From Risungbinella massiliensis (GTDB lineage: Bacteria; Bacillota; Bacilli; Thermoactinomycetales; Thermoactinomycetaceae): DNA of 64,000 nt. A program made the translations under genes and the position numbers. The stretch lies in NCBI RefSeq assembly GCF_000942395.1, contig NZ_LN812102.1, positions 419,003 to 483,002 on the forward strand, in the 5' to 3' direction. Below the pieces are notes generated by a model that ran no database searches, was not told the DNA's origin, and saw only the letters and a list, made by a program, of their open reading frames with translations. Positions within the stretch are counted from its first letter, which is position 1, and every line of letters starts with the position of its first letter. Shown one piece after another: positions 16,499-24,611 of this stretch.

Positions 16499-17623
16499 AT
16501 GTTAGACGTTATCATTATTGGATCTGGACCTTATGGAATTTCGTTAGCTGCTCATGGCGTGGCAAACCAATTAGATTATAAACTATTAGGTTACCCAATG
16601 GATTTTTGGAAGAACCAAATGCCACAGGATATGTTTATCCGTACTCCCCATGATTTCGTAAGTTTTTCCGATGCACGAGATGAACTAACCATTCATCAAT
16701 TTGCTCAAGAAACGGGAACCGAATTGGTTACCCCTCTTCCCCGTCCCATCTTTGTAAAATATGCCATGTGGTTTGCGAGAAAATCAGGAGTTGAGTTTAC
16801 TCCAGAATTAGTTACCTCCGTCCAATCTCATGGAGAACACTATGAAGTGATCACCGAAAGCGGGCAAACGTTCACTACCAAAAATGTGATCATTGCAACA
16901 GGAGTCGAACACTACAAATACATACCTGAAATGTTCAAAAACCTTCCAAGTTCCTTAGTGTCGCATACATCGGGATATCTAAACTTTACACAGTTTAGCG
17001 GAAAAACAGTTGCAGTGATCGGTAGTGGACAAAGTGCGTGGGAAGCAGCAGGTCTCTTATACCGTAAAGGCGCTAATGTGGAGTTGATCTATCGACGAGA
17101 GTCAGCCAATTATGCGGGCGGAATCGCAGATGAAATTGCTCTTCGAGATTTGGGAGATGTATTTTATCAATTGCCAATCCAAGAAAAAGAACCAGAGTGG
17201 GGGCAATCTCCAGAGAGTGTAGCACATTTTCTCAAACCATATGTAGATGGCATTGTGCCTGTAACAGGTGACACGACAATTCTAAAAGCGGAAGAAACAG
17301 AAGAAGGAAAGCTACGGTTGCACTTGTCTAACGGCTCCCAACGAGAAGTAGATCATGTTATATCAGCTAGTGGTTTCAAGATCAATGTAGAGAAAGTTCC
17401 CTTCTTTCAACAAGATCTTTTAGAGAGAATTACACGAGAACAGGGATATGACCAATTCCCTCTACTAAATGAAACCTTTGAATCTAGTGTACCTGGACTC
17501 TACTTTGCTGGACCTCTATCCTCACATAGCCATGGACCTACATTCCGGTTCATCCTAGGTTTAAGAAAAACAGCATTTACCATCATACCAGCGATCTTGA
17601 ACAAAATAATTGCTACTAAATAA
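16499..17623 (+). CDS. FAD/NAD(P)-dependent oxidoreductase of the arsenical operon
   Basis: Two dinucleotide-binding motifs are visible: DVIIIGSGPYGISLAAH at the N-terminus (FAD) and VAVIGSGQSAWEAAGLLYRK near residue 175 (NADPH). VIIATGVEHYKYIPEMFK and a C-terminal GLYFAGPLSSHSHGPTFRF complete a flavin monooxygenase/thioredoxin-reductase-like fold. The start is the ATG at 16499, eight bases after AGGAG. Similar flavoproteins sit in ars operons and are thought to change the oxidation state of arsenicals; a role in handling organoarsenicals is inferred from the ArsP partner. Two FAD proteins in one operon is notable. Confidence 0.8.
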   Translation: MLDVIIIGSGPYGISLAAHGVANQLDYKLLGYPMDFWKNQMPQDMFIRTPHDFVSFSDARDELTIHQFAQETGTELVTPLPRPIFVKYAMWFARKSGVEFTPELVTSVQSHGEHYEVITESGQTFTTKNVIIATGVEHYKYIPEMFKNLPSSLVSHTSGYLNFTQFSGKTVAVIGSGQSAWEAAGLLYRKGANVELIYRRESANYAGGIADEIALRDLGDVFYQLPIQEKEPEWGQSPESVAHFLKPYVDGIVPVTGDTTILKAEETEEGKLRLHLSNGSQREVDHVISASGFKINVEKVPFFQQDLLERITREQGYDQFPLLNETFESSVPGLYFAGPLSSHSHGPTFRFILGLRKTAFTIIPAILNKIIATK

Positions 17624-17639
17624 AAAGGTGGTACAACCC

Positions 17640-18506
17640 ATGTTTTGGACTGTCTTACAAGATTTTTTCTCCATTGCACTAGAACTTACTCTTTTGTTTA
17701 TTGGAATCTCGTTTCTTATCAGTCTCATTCAAGGATTCATCCCTTATCATAAAATCCAGAAGTTTTTACAAGAGAAAAATAAAGGACTGGGCATTCTAGC
17801 TGCCCTCCTCCTTGCTTTCATCACTCCCTTTTGTTCTTGCTCTACCATTCCTGTCGTTGTCAACCTACTAAATAAAAAGATCCCTTTTGGAATTGTGATG
17901 GTCTTTCTCTTTTCCTCTCCAGTATTAGACCCGACCATTATTACCTTGATGGGAGCTATGTTAGGAGTAAAAGTTGCTGTAGCTTATACCATCATTACCT
18001 CCATCCTTTCCGTTGCCATCGGTCTTATTTTAGAAAGATTAGGATTTGAAAAACATGTGAAGAAAGTCGTGATGTCTGGATACCAAGAGAAAGAAACCAA
18101 GTTTAGTTTAAAAGGTGCTTTCTTGGATACAGTCGATTTAATGAAAAGCGTCTACCCATACCTTTTGATTGGAGCAGCGATTGGTTCTGTCATCCATGGT
18201 TATGTACCAGAAGAGTGGATCGCTTCTGTATTTGGTGGAGATAATTGGTGGCTCGTTCCAGTGGCAGCCATTATCGGAATCCCTCTATATATTCGACTAT
18301 CTACCATGATCCCTCTATCACAAATTTTAGTTGCCAAAGGAATGGCAATGGCTCCTGTCATGGCACTTATGATTAGTTCCGCAGGTGCGAGTTTACCAGA
18401 GATCACGCTACTCAATTCAATTTTCCGTAAGAAGTTGGTAATTGCATTTATCGTGTCCGTGATTAGCATGGCGACTCTATCTGGATTCTTGTTCTACTTC
18501 ATTTAA
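17640..18506 (+). CDS. arsP: ArsP-like permease (organoarsenical efflux)
   Basis: Membrane protein of about 288 residues with eight or so hydrophobic spans in two halves. Between spans 2 and 3 it has FCSCSTIPVV, the CxC cysteine motif of the ArsP/SO_0444 permease family. Later ISSAGASLPE marks the second repeat. ArsP exports trivalent organoarsenicals such as methylarsenite and roxarsone derivatives in characterised bacteria. The ATG at 17640 follows AAGGTGG and lies just downstream of the oxidoreductase stop. Other metals are possible for some members of the family. Confidence 0.85.
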   Translation: MFWTVLQDFFSIALELTLLFIGISFLISLIQGFIPYHKIQKFLQEKNKGLGILAALLLAFITPFCSCSTIPVVVNLLNKKIPFGIVMVFLFSSPVLDPTIITLMGAMLGVKVAVAYTIITSILSVAIGLILERLGFEKHVKKVVMSGYQEKETKFSLKGAFLDTVDLMKSVYPYLLIGAAIGSVIHGYVPEEWIASVFGGDNWWLVPVAAIIGIPLYIRLSTMIPLSQILVAKGMAMAPVMALMISSAGASLPEITLLNSIFRKKLVIAFIVSVISMATLSGFLFYFI

Positions 18507-18520
18507 AGGAGGTGAAAAAG

Positions 18521-18655
18521 ATGTCTTTGTTCAAAAGCCTATTTGCTAAAAAACAAGAGGAACAATCTTGCTGCAATATTCAAATTGAAGAGATTCAAGT
18601 AGATGAAAAAGAATGTTGCGAAAAAGAAGAAGCTACTACCTGCTGTTCGAAGTAA
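18521..18655 (+). CDS. 44-residue peptide with three CC pairs
   Basis: The gene has an ideal ribosome site (AAAGGAGGTG) and lies 14 bases after the permease stop. The peptide starts MSLFKSLFAKKQ, an amphipathic basic helix, and then has three vicinal cysteine pairs in an acidic context (SCCNI, KECCEKE, TCCSK). Vicinal thiols bind As(III) and soft metals strongly. A membrane-near chaperone handing metalloid to the permease is a reasonable inference. I know of no named family that fits. Confidence 0.75.
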   Translation: MSLFKSLFAKKQEEQSCCNIQIEEIQVDEKECCEKEEATTCCSK

Positions 18656-18665
18656 TAATGAAAAT

Positions 18666-18690
18666 GCCCTCATAAATCTCAAATGAGGGC
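18666..18690 (+). terminator. Hairpin between CC peptide and monooxygenase
   Basis: GCCCTCAT-N9-ATGAGGGC followed by TCTTCCT. It may act as a weak terminator or an mRNA stability element that lowers expression of the next gene. Confidence 0.55.
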
Positions 18691-18730
18691 TCTTCCTGTA
18701 AGGAATATAAGAAAAAGGAGCTACTCGTAT

Positions 18731-19774
18731 ATGGAGAAAGTGTTTGACTGTGTTGTGATAGGAGCAGGACAGGCGGGATTAGCAACTGCTTATCATTTAC
18801 AAAAACAGCAACTAGAGTATCTTGTTTTAGAGGCAAGTGATCAAACTGCTGGTTCTTGGCCTAGTTATTATGACAGTCTCACCTTATTTTCTCCGGCACG
18901 TTATTCTTCCCTTCCGGAATTTCGATTTCCAGGAGATCCAGATCATTATCCTACCAAACAAGAAGTTGTTTCCTATCTTACCGAGTATGCTACCCATTTC
19001 CAATTTCCTATTCGTACTAATGAAAGAGTCATTGAAATAAAACAAGATCATCTTTTCCAAATTCATACTTCGTTAGGCAACATATTTCATGCAAAGACCG
19101 TAGTATCTGCAACGGGAGCTTTTGCTTACCCATATATACCCGATCTCAATGGAATCCACCTATATCAAGGAACGATGATCCATTCCAGTCAGTATCAAAA
19201 ACCAGAATCATTTCAAGGTCAACGAATCGTTGTAGTAGGGGCTGGAAATTCGGCAGTTCAGATTGCATTCGAACTCTCTACTATGTCCAATGTCTCCCTG
19301 GCTACACGTAGTCCGATTTCCTTTATGCCACAGCGTGTCCTAGGGAAGGATGTGCACTTTTGGCTAAAAATAACGGGGATAGATTGGCTTCCCTTAAAAA
19401 AATGGCTCTCGATGACAAATGGAGTACTAGATACAGGGATTTACGAAAAAGCCATTTCTAAAAACAAACCAGATCGTAGATCTATGTTTACCTCTTTTAC
19501 GGAAAATGGCGTTCTATGGGAAAGTGGCAAAGAAGAGAAAATAGATACCATTATTTTTGCAACTGGATATCGCCCGAATGTGAGCCACTTAAAGTCACTT
19601 AACACGGCGATCGACTCCATGGGTAATCCGATACAGAACAACGGAGTAAGTTCAACTGTTAGGGGTCTATATTATGTAGGATTAGAGTGGCAACGTTCTT
19701 TTTCTTCGGCGACTCTTCGAGGTGTGGGCACAGATGCAAAGTATATAGTAAAGCATATTAGACAATTCATTTAG
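18731..19774 (+). CDS. Flavin-containing monooxygenase, ArsO/CzcO-like
   Basis: The 347-residue protein opens with VVIGAGQAGLATAYHLQ (FAD site). The second nucleotide site is IVVVGAGNSAVQIAFELS near residue 170. FATGYRPN is the C-terminal hallmark of flavin monooxygenases. SWPSYYDSLTLFSPARYSSL matches the W-x-x-RY-D-region of the family. AAAAAGGAG lies ten bases before the ATG at 18731; the frame extends upstream into the hairpin. Proteins of this kind (ArsO) recur in arsenic operons, probably oxidising an arsenical, but a biochemical role is not established. Confidence 0.8.
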   Translation: MEKVFDCVVIGAGQAGLATAYHLQKQQLEYLVLEASDQTAGSWPSYYDSLTLFSPARYSSLPEFRFPGDPDHYPTKQEVVSYLTEYATHFQFPIRTNERVIEIKQDHLFQIHTSLGNIFHAKTVVSATGAFAYPYIPDLNGIHLYQGTMIHSSQYQKPESFQGQRIVVVGAGNSAVQIAFELSTMSNVSLATRSPISFMPQRVLGKDVHFWLKITGIDWLPLKKWLSMTNGVLDTGIYEKAISKNKPDRRSMFTSFTENGVLWESGKEEKIDTIIFATGYRPNVSHLKSLNTAIDSMGNPIQNNGVSSTVRGLYYVGLEWQRSFSSATLRGVGTDAKYIVKHIRQFI

Positions 19775-19801
19775 GAGTAAATCCAAAATGGGGGAAACGA
19801 A

Positions 19802-20294
19802 ATGGATTTATTGATTCGGAAAGCTACTTCGCATGATTTACAACAAATTTGTACGATTTACAACCAGGGAATAGAGGATCGGATCGCTACTTTAGAAGAA
19901 AACCAAATCTCTATCCTATATGGAACAATGGTTTGCAAATCATACAGAGCGATATACGGTTTTGGTTGCGGAGAGTAATGAGAAAATCTTAGGATGGGTT
20001 GCATTAAACCCTTATTCTCACCGATGTGCTTATGCGGGAGTTGGGGAACTATCTGTCTATATTGATCGATTTTCTCGTGGAAAAGGGGTAGGAACTGCTT
20101 TGCTTCAAGCTATAGAAGCACATGCTAAAGTGCATGGTTTTTATAAAATTGTTCTCTTTACTTTTCCATTTAACTCATTAGGTCAAGGTTTGTATAAGAA
20201 ACAGGGATTCCGAGAAGTTGGAGTTTTTCAAAACCAAGGTAAATTAGATGGTAAATTTGTCGATATAGCGGCAATGGAAAAGTTAATTAAATAG
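19802..20294 (+). pseudogene. ArsN1-like acetyltransferase, frameshifted
   Basis: The first 38 codons read MDLLIRKATSHDLQQICTIY and NQGIEDRIATLEENQ. The rest, in the next frame from 19920, reads MEQWFANHTERY, GWVALNPYSHRCAYAGVGEL, SVYIDRFSRGKGVGTALLQA and FTFPFNSLGQGLYKKQGF. Together they make a complete GNAT protein of about 164 residues very like the ArsN1 group, which N-acetylates the arsenic antibiotic arsinothricin. One base is missing or extra near 19915. The 3' part has no ribosome site of its own. The break may be real, or a sequencing error. Confidence 0.8.
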
Positions 20295-20334
20295 TGCCAC
20301 AAGGAGCATTGGATTATAAACCGTAATTTGTCCA

Positions 20335-20389
20335 ATAAATAATAAGTGACTTAAGAACCAAATAGGAGCTTAAGTCACTTATTATTTAT
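20335..20389. terminator. Bidirectional terminator between converging ars operons
   Basis: A perfect 21-bp stem (AAATAATAAGTGACTTAAG core) around a 13-base loop, AT-rich at the base on both sides. It separates the plus-strand arsN1 unit from ynfA on the minus strand. Confidence 0.9.
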
Positions 20390-20408
20390 ATTCAACGCAT
20401 AGAATTGG

Positions 20409-20735
20409 CTAATTTCTTGGAGCCCAAAGCATTACACCTACACCAATTAAACAAATTACCGCACCAATCCAATCATATAAATCAGGAGTTTTTTTATCGA
20501 TTCCCCAACCCCATAAAACGGAAAGGATAATAAAAACTCCTCCATAAGCTGCGTAAACTCGACCAAATGAAGGAAAGGATTGAAAAGTAGCAATTACTCC
20601 ATATAAAGCTAGAGCAACCCCACCAAAAATTCCCCAGTGAAAAGGTTTACCTTCTCTTAACCATAGCCAGATAAGATACCCTCCACCTATCTCAGCCAAT
20701 CCTGCAAGTAGGAACAATAAAATAGCTTGTAACAA
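20409..20735 (-). CDS. ynfA: YnfA-family (UPF0060) small membrane transporter
   Basis: A 108-residue protein with four membrane helices, starting [21 protein letters not shown] and containing the family marks [24 protein letters not shown] and DWIGA. YnfA proteins are small multidrug-resistance-like pumps of unsettled substrate. They often travel with arsenic genes. The start is TTG at 20735 with GGGAG upstream. The gene follows arsC by about 60 bases and is probably the last of the arsRBC-ynfA operon. Confidence 0.88.
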   Translation of the reverse strand: MLQAILLFLLAGLAEIGGGYLIWLWLREGKPFHWGIFGGVALALYGVIATFQSFPSFGRVYAAYGGVFIILSVLWGWGIDKKTPDLYDWIGAVICLIGVGVMLWAPRN

Positions 20736-20794
20736 TGTTCTCGTTCTCCCTTATTTAGGGTTTTCTCTAACAAAAATCGAGTTTCTAAAGATGA

Positions 20795-21220
20795 TTAAAT
20801 CTTTCCATCTTTAGCAAACTGTTGAATTCTAGCTTCGATTTCATCCCGTACCCGACGAAATACTTCCCACTTTTCCTCATCGGTTCCTTGAGCACGTGCA
20901 GGGTCATCAAATCCCCAGTGGGCACGTTTTTTATCTGGAGGTGTCATAGGACATTTGTCATTCGCGTCTCCACACAAGGTGATGACAACATCTGCTCGGT
21001 TCAATAGCTCTGGATCAATAATGTCAGAGGTTTGATTGGAAATGTCTACTCCTTTTTCAGCCATTGCTTTTACTGCTTTTGGATTTAATCCATGTGCTTC
21101 AATGCCTGCGCTATATACCTCATAGTGATCTTGTAAATATTTCTTTCCAAATCCTTCAGCCATCTGGCTTCTGCAAGAGTTTCCAGTACATAGAAAGTAG
21201 ATTATTTTTTTATCTGCCAT
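20795..21220 (-). CDS. arsC: Arsenate reductase, thioredoxin-dependent
   Basis: Reduces arsenate to arsenite through three cysteines, with electrons from thioredoxin. The low-molecular-weight-phosphatase P-loop [13 protein letters not shown] is at residues 11-23. The two further catalytic cysteines are in [19 protein letters not shown] near 82-89. The length of 141 residues is right for the Bacillus/Staphylococcus type. AAAGGAG precedes the ATG. It follows arsB by 13 bases. Confidence 0.96.
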   Translation of the reverse strand: MADKKIIYFLCTGNSCRSQMAEGFGKKYLQDHYEVYSAGIEAHGLNPKAVKAMAEKGVDISNQTSDIIDPELLNRADVVITLCGDANDKCPMTPPDKKRAHWGFDDPARAQGTDEEKWEVFRRVRDEIEARIQQFAKDGKI

Positions 21221-21233
21221 TTGTAACGCTCCT

Positions 21234-22535
21234 TTAGGAAATGAGAATCAACCAAAGATAGAGACCAGTTAAGGTGATAAGTAGTGTAGGGATCGTTAAT
21301 ATGATTCCCATCTTAAAGTAAGTTCCCCACCCAATCTTCACTCCTTTTTGGGAGAGAACATGGAGCCATAATAAAGTAGCTAATGAACCAATCGGGGTAA
21401 TTTTCGGTCCTAAATCAGAACCAATCACATTGGCATAAATGAGCGCTTCCCGCATCATCCCTGTTGTGTCTGTAGCTTGAATTGCTAACGCATCAATCAT
21501 TACGGTAGGCATATTGTTCATGATAGAAGAGAGAATCGCTGCTATAAATCCAGTTCCAACCGTTGTGAAATAGAGTCCTTGTTCCGTCGTCCATGTGAGC
21601 ACTTGACTCAGAGCATCGGTTAGACCAGCATTTTTTAGTCCATAAACTACGACATACATCCCGATAGAAAAGACGACGACTGTCCATGGTGCACCTTTTA
21701 CCACTTGCCAGGTTGAGATTACAGGACTTCTTCGAGCCGCAATAAGAAAGATGATTGCTGCGACTCCTGCTACCAGAGATACTGGAATACCTAATCTTTC
21801 ACTAAATAGATAACCAGCAAGTAGCACCACCAAAATGATCCAAGTAAGTTTAAATAATTTTAAGTCTTTAATTGCTTGAATAGGAGACTGTAATTGGTTG
21901 GCATCATACTCTCTGGGGATGCTTTTACGAAAGTATAGGAAAAGAACTAATAAACTTGCTCCTAAGGCAAAAAAGTTGGGAATAATCATACGAGTGGCAT
22001 ACTCTACAAAACCGATCCCAAAGTAATCTGCAGAGACTATATTCACTAGATTGCTGACAACAAGAGGAAGGGAAGTAGTATCTGCAATAAATCCACTTGC
22101 CATAATGAAGGCGAAGATCATCTTTTCTTCAAATTTCAGTGCCCGTACCATTGCTAATACGATCGGTGTTAAGATAAGAGCCGCACCATCATTGGCAAAA
22201 AATGCTGCAACTGCGGCACCTAGAAGTACGACATACACAAACATCTTTCGACCGTTGCCGCCAGCTAAACGCACCATATGAAGAGCAGCCCACTCAAAGA
22301 AGCCAATCTCATCCATAATCAAGGAAATAAGGATAATGGCAACAAATGCTAATGTAGCGTTCCAAACAATTCCGGTAACGATCCACACATCAGAAATACT
22401 AACGACTCCTAAAATAAGAGCTAATATCGCTCCGCCACTGGCTGACCAACCAATTGACAATCCTTTCGGTTGCCAAATAACGAAAACTAATGTAATGACA
22501 AAAACCAAAAAAGCTAAAACAGATAAGGTAGACAT
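21234..22535 (-). CDS. arsB: Arsenite efflux pump ArsB
   Basis: A 433-residue membrane protein with 11-12 predicted helices. It exports As(III) and Sb(III) driven by the membrane potential. [35 protein letters not shown] and [20 protein letters not shown] are ArsB signatures. GAGGAG precedes the ATG. No arsA ATPase is present, so the pump works as a secondary transporter. The gene follows arsR by 18 bases. Confidence 0.96.
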   Translation of the reverse strand: MSTLSVLAFLVFVITLVFVIWQPKGLSIGWSASGGAILALILGVVSISDVWIVTGIVWNATLAFVAIILISLIMDEIGFFEWAALHMVRLAGGNGRKMFVYVVLLGAAVAAFFANDGAALILTPIVLAMVRALKFEEKMIFAFIMASGFIADTTSLPLVVSNLVNIVSADYFGIGFVEYATRMIIPNFFALGASLLVLFLYFRKSIPREYDANQLQSPIQAIKDLKLFKLTWIILVVLLAGYLFSERLGIPVSLVAGVAAIIFLIAARRSPVISTWQVVKGAPWTVVVFSIGMYVVVYGLKNAGLTDALSQVLTWTTEQGLYFTTVGTGFIAAILSSIMNNMPTVMIDALAIQATDTTGMMREALIYANVIGSDLGPKITPIGSLATLLWLHVLSQKGVKIGWGTYFKMGIILTIPTLLITLTGLYLWLILIS

Positions 22536-22553
22536 CGACTCACTCCTCGAAGA

Positions 22554-22880
22554 TTATTCGCAGATAACCTTCAAACCACTCGCTTTTAGTTTTTCAATCT
22601 GATCAGACAAATCCGGAAGAGACTTCAAGAACTCTTGAAAGAATGGATAATCCTCACCGTTTAGAGAGTAAATAACCCATTGTCCACTTCGACGTTCTTT
22701 AATCAACTTCACTTGTCTGAGCTTCCGCATATGTTGAGAAACTGCTGGTTGAGTAATTTGAAGAATCTCTACTAACTCACATACACAAAGATCTTCTACC
22801 TTTAATAGGGAAAGAATGTGTAAGCGTGTTTTGTCACCTAATGCCTTATGGCAATCGGCTATCTGTTCTAAATCGAACAT
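22554..22880 (-). CDS. arsR: ArsR-family arsenic-responsive repressor
   Basis: A winged-helix repressor of about 108 residues. The metal-binding helix has ELCVCELVE in the form VEDLCVCELVEIL; the CxC pair is the classical As(III) sensor. ITQPAVSQHMRKLRQVKLIK is the recognition helix. The ATG at 22880 has GAGGTG seven bases upstream; a GTG at 22889 overlaps that site. When arsenite binds, the protein leaves its operator and the operon is expressed. Confidence 0.93.
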   Translation of the reverse strand: MFDLEQIADCHKALGDKTRLHILSLLKVEDLCVCELVEILQITQPAVSQHMRKLRQVKLIKERRSGQWVIYSLNGEDYPFFQEFLKSLPDLSDQIEKLKASGLKVICE

Positions 22881-22900
22881 GACCATCACCTCATATATAT

Positions 22901-22916
22901 ATAATCATATGCTTAT
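22901..22916. promoter_or_regulatory. Probable ArsR operator
   Basis: ATAATCATATGCTTAT is a 16-bp imperfect palindrome (two symmetric mismatched positions). A further ATATGCTTAT half-site follows. It lies about 20 bases upstream of the arsR start in an AT-rich promoter region. Confidence 0.5.
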
Positions 22917-23137
22917 ATGCTTATCAAAGATGAAAGCATGTTTTTTATATCATGTACGAAACTGGATTTTTATATCGATTTTATACAACCAGTAGAAAAT
23001 AAAATAAAGAGTGACCCTTTGAAAACATATTCGTGACTTATAGAGTAGAATTAGCTTTTTGGCTTCGTATAATGTATTTCTCTAACCGTTTGTGGAAGAA
23101 GGATATTTGATAATGACATTTATATGGGTTTCTACTT

Positions 23138-23263
23138 GCAGGTTTTGCGGAAATGGTGGCGGATTATGACAAAGGTATACTTAGCAGGAAAGATGGCCAA
23201 GAACGATTGGAGACTAATATTTTTGATCTAAGAGATTATGACTCAAATGAATATCTAAAGTAA
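23138..23263 (+). pseudogene. Unidentified C-terminal gene fragment
   Basis: The frame reads GFAEMVADYDKGILSRKDGQ, ERLETNIFDLRDYDSNEYLK and a stop. It looks like the tail of a larger protein without start or ribosome site. Further on, the minus strand around 23400-23290 reads WEYLNGLSLAPDFKWIYAYH and YHRDKFGWYRARIR, a second fragment. Neither can be named. The region 22930-23541 has no intact gene. Confidence 0.35.
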
Positions 23264-23541
23264 TTCCTTTAAAGCCTCCCTTCTATCATCTTATCCTTGC
23301 ACGATACCAACCAAATTTATCTCTGTGATAGTGATAAGCATAGATCCATTTAAAATCAGGAGCTAGTGACAGTCCATTTAGATATTCCCAAACTAAATTT
23401 CGAACTGTTTACATATTCGTGAAAAGAACTAAGAGTGATTTGTCATGACACCAAGGGTATGTTTTAATATTGGTTTCATGTGTTATCTATACAAAGATAA
23501 CATTTCAACTAGTTAGTAATAAGTGAATGGAGGATTATTAG

Positions 23542-24279
23542 TTGGGATTATTGGAACGATTAGTAAAAAAAGAATCTCATGAAAAAGAGGAAGGTCTCAC
23601 AGAAATCTTAGATGAAATGCTGAATATCCATAATAGATTAGAACAATTAGACAACCAATTTGTTCAGCTTAAAAAGGTGGATCAACAGCTGGAAGAAGCA
23701 AATTCTATGAAGCATTCCGCCTTGATGGTCGCAAATAAGCTAGAAGAGATCTATAGAGATGTTCAACTAATTAGTCAAGCAATACGAAATGACGATAATG
23801 AATTGCGATCCTATATCCAACAACAGGTAAATAAAATCGAATTCATTGAAAAAAATTCTCTGGATGAGATAAAAAAGTATGGAGAGCAAATCAGGGCTGA
23901 GATATCTATGGACCACCAAAATAAGATGACCGATTTGAAAGAGTCCTATGACCAGCAACAATTGACTCTACAACAACTTGAAAATCAATTACAAACTTGG
24001 AATGAGAATCTACAGAAGGAACAAAAAAAACAGAAGGCTTTTCAAGAGTCCATTGATGAGCGTCAATTAGCTTTACAACAACTCGAAAATCAAATACATA
24101 CTCACAATGAAAAGGTACAAGCAGAACAAAAGAAAAAGGAAGAAGAGCTAGCAGAATTAAGAAATACACTTTCACAGAAAGAAAAAATTTGGCAAAGTCA
24201 AATGAAGAGAAGAGATGTTATATTCGCTTCAGCTTTCCTATTGTTAACCTCTATTTCGCTATGGGCATTATGGAATTAA
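23542..24279 (+). CDS. Coiled-coil protein with C-terminal membrane anchor
   Basis: The 245-residue protein is almost entirely heptad-like helix (EQLDNQFVQLKKVDQQLEEA and onward). It ends in one hydrophobic span (VIFASAFLLLTSISLWALW) with no residues beyond it, so it is a tail-anchored membrane protein with its body in the cytosol. Two copies of a 33-residue unit are visible around 148-212: LTLQQLENQLQTWNENLQKE and LALQQLENQIHTHNEKVQAE. The start is TTG, eight bases after GGAGG. It is monocistronic with its own terminator. No enzymatic motif and no named family recognised. Confidence 0.75.
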   Translation: MGLLERLVKKESHEKEEGLTEILDEMLNIHNRLEQLDNQFVQLKKVDQQLEEANSMKHSALMVANKLEEIYRDVQLISQAIRNDDNELRSYIQQQVNKIEFIEKNSLDEIKKYGEQIRAEISMDHQNKMTDLKESYDQQQLTLQQLENQLQTWNENLQKEQKKQKAFQESIDERQLALQQLENQIHTHNEKVQAEQKKKEEELAELRNTLSQKEKIWQSQMKRRDVIFASAFLLLTSISLWALWN

Positions 24280-24335
24280 CAAAAAGTTAAAATCAAAATT
24301 TCAAGGATACTTATCTTGTGTTCCAATTATCATTA

Positions 24336-24375
24336 AAAATACTAGCCTATCTCACTAAGAATAGGCTAGTATTTT
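24336..24375 (+). terminator. Intrinsic terminator
   Basis: A 15-bp perfect stem AAAATACTAGCCTAT around a 10-base loop, ending in T5. Confidence 0.9.
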
Positions 24376-24611
24376 TATATTTTGTTATCTATCTCAGCAC
24401 GTCATTCATCTATTGAAAATGCCTTTAGCCACTCTTATATACCTACAGTCTCACTAAAAGAAGGTGAGTCTCAATCTCTTAATTAGTTATTCATTAAATC
24501 CCTCTTCGAAATTGTTTTATTCTATTTTGTAATGCTTTTTCATGGGACTAAGGTGTACAAATATCCGCCTTGGTAGAGAAAATAATTCTTTCTGTTTATA
24601 CAAAAATCCGC
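24376..24611. other. Gap without a gene
   Basis: AT-rich sequence with no open frame or hairpin that I can support. It lies downstream of both converging genes. Confidence 0.4.
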
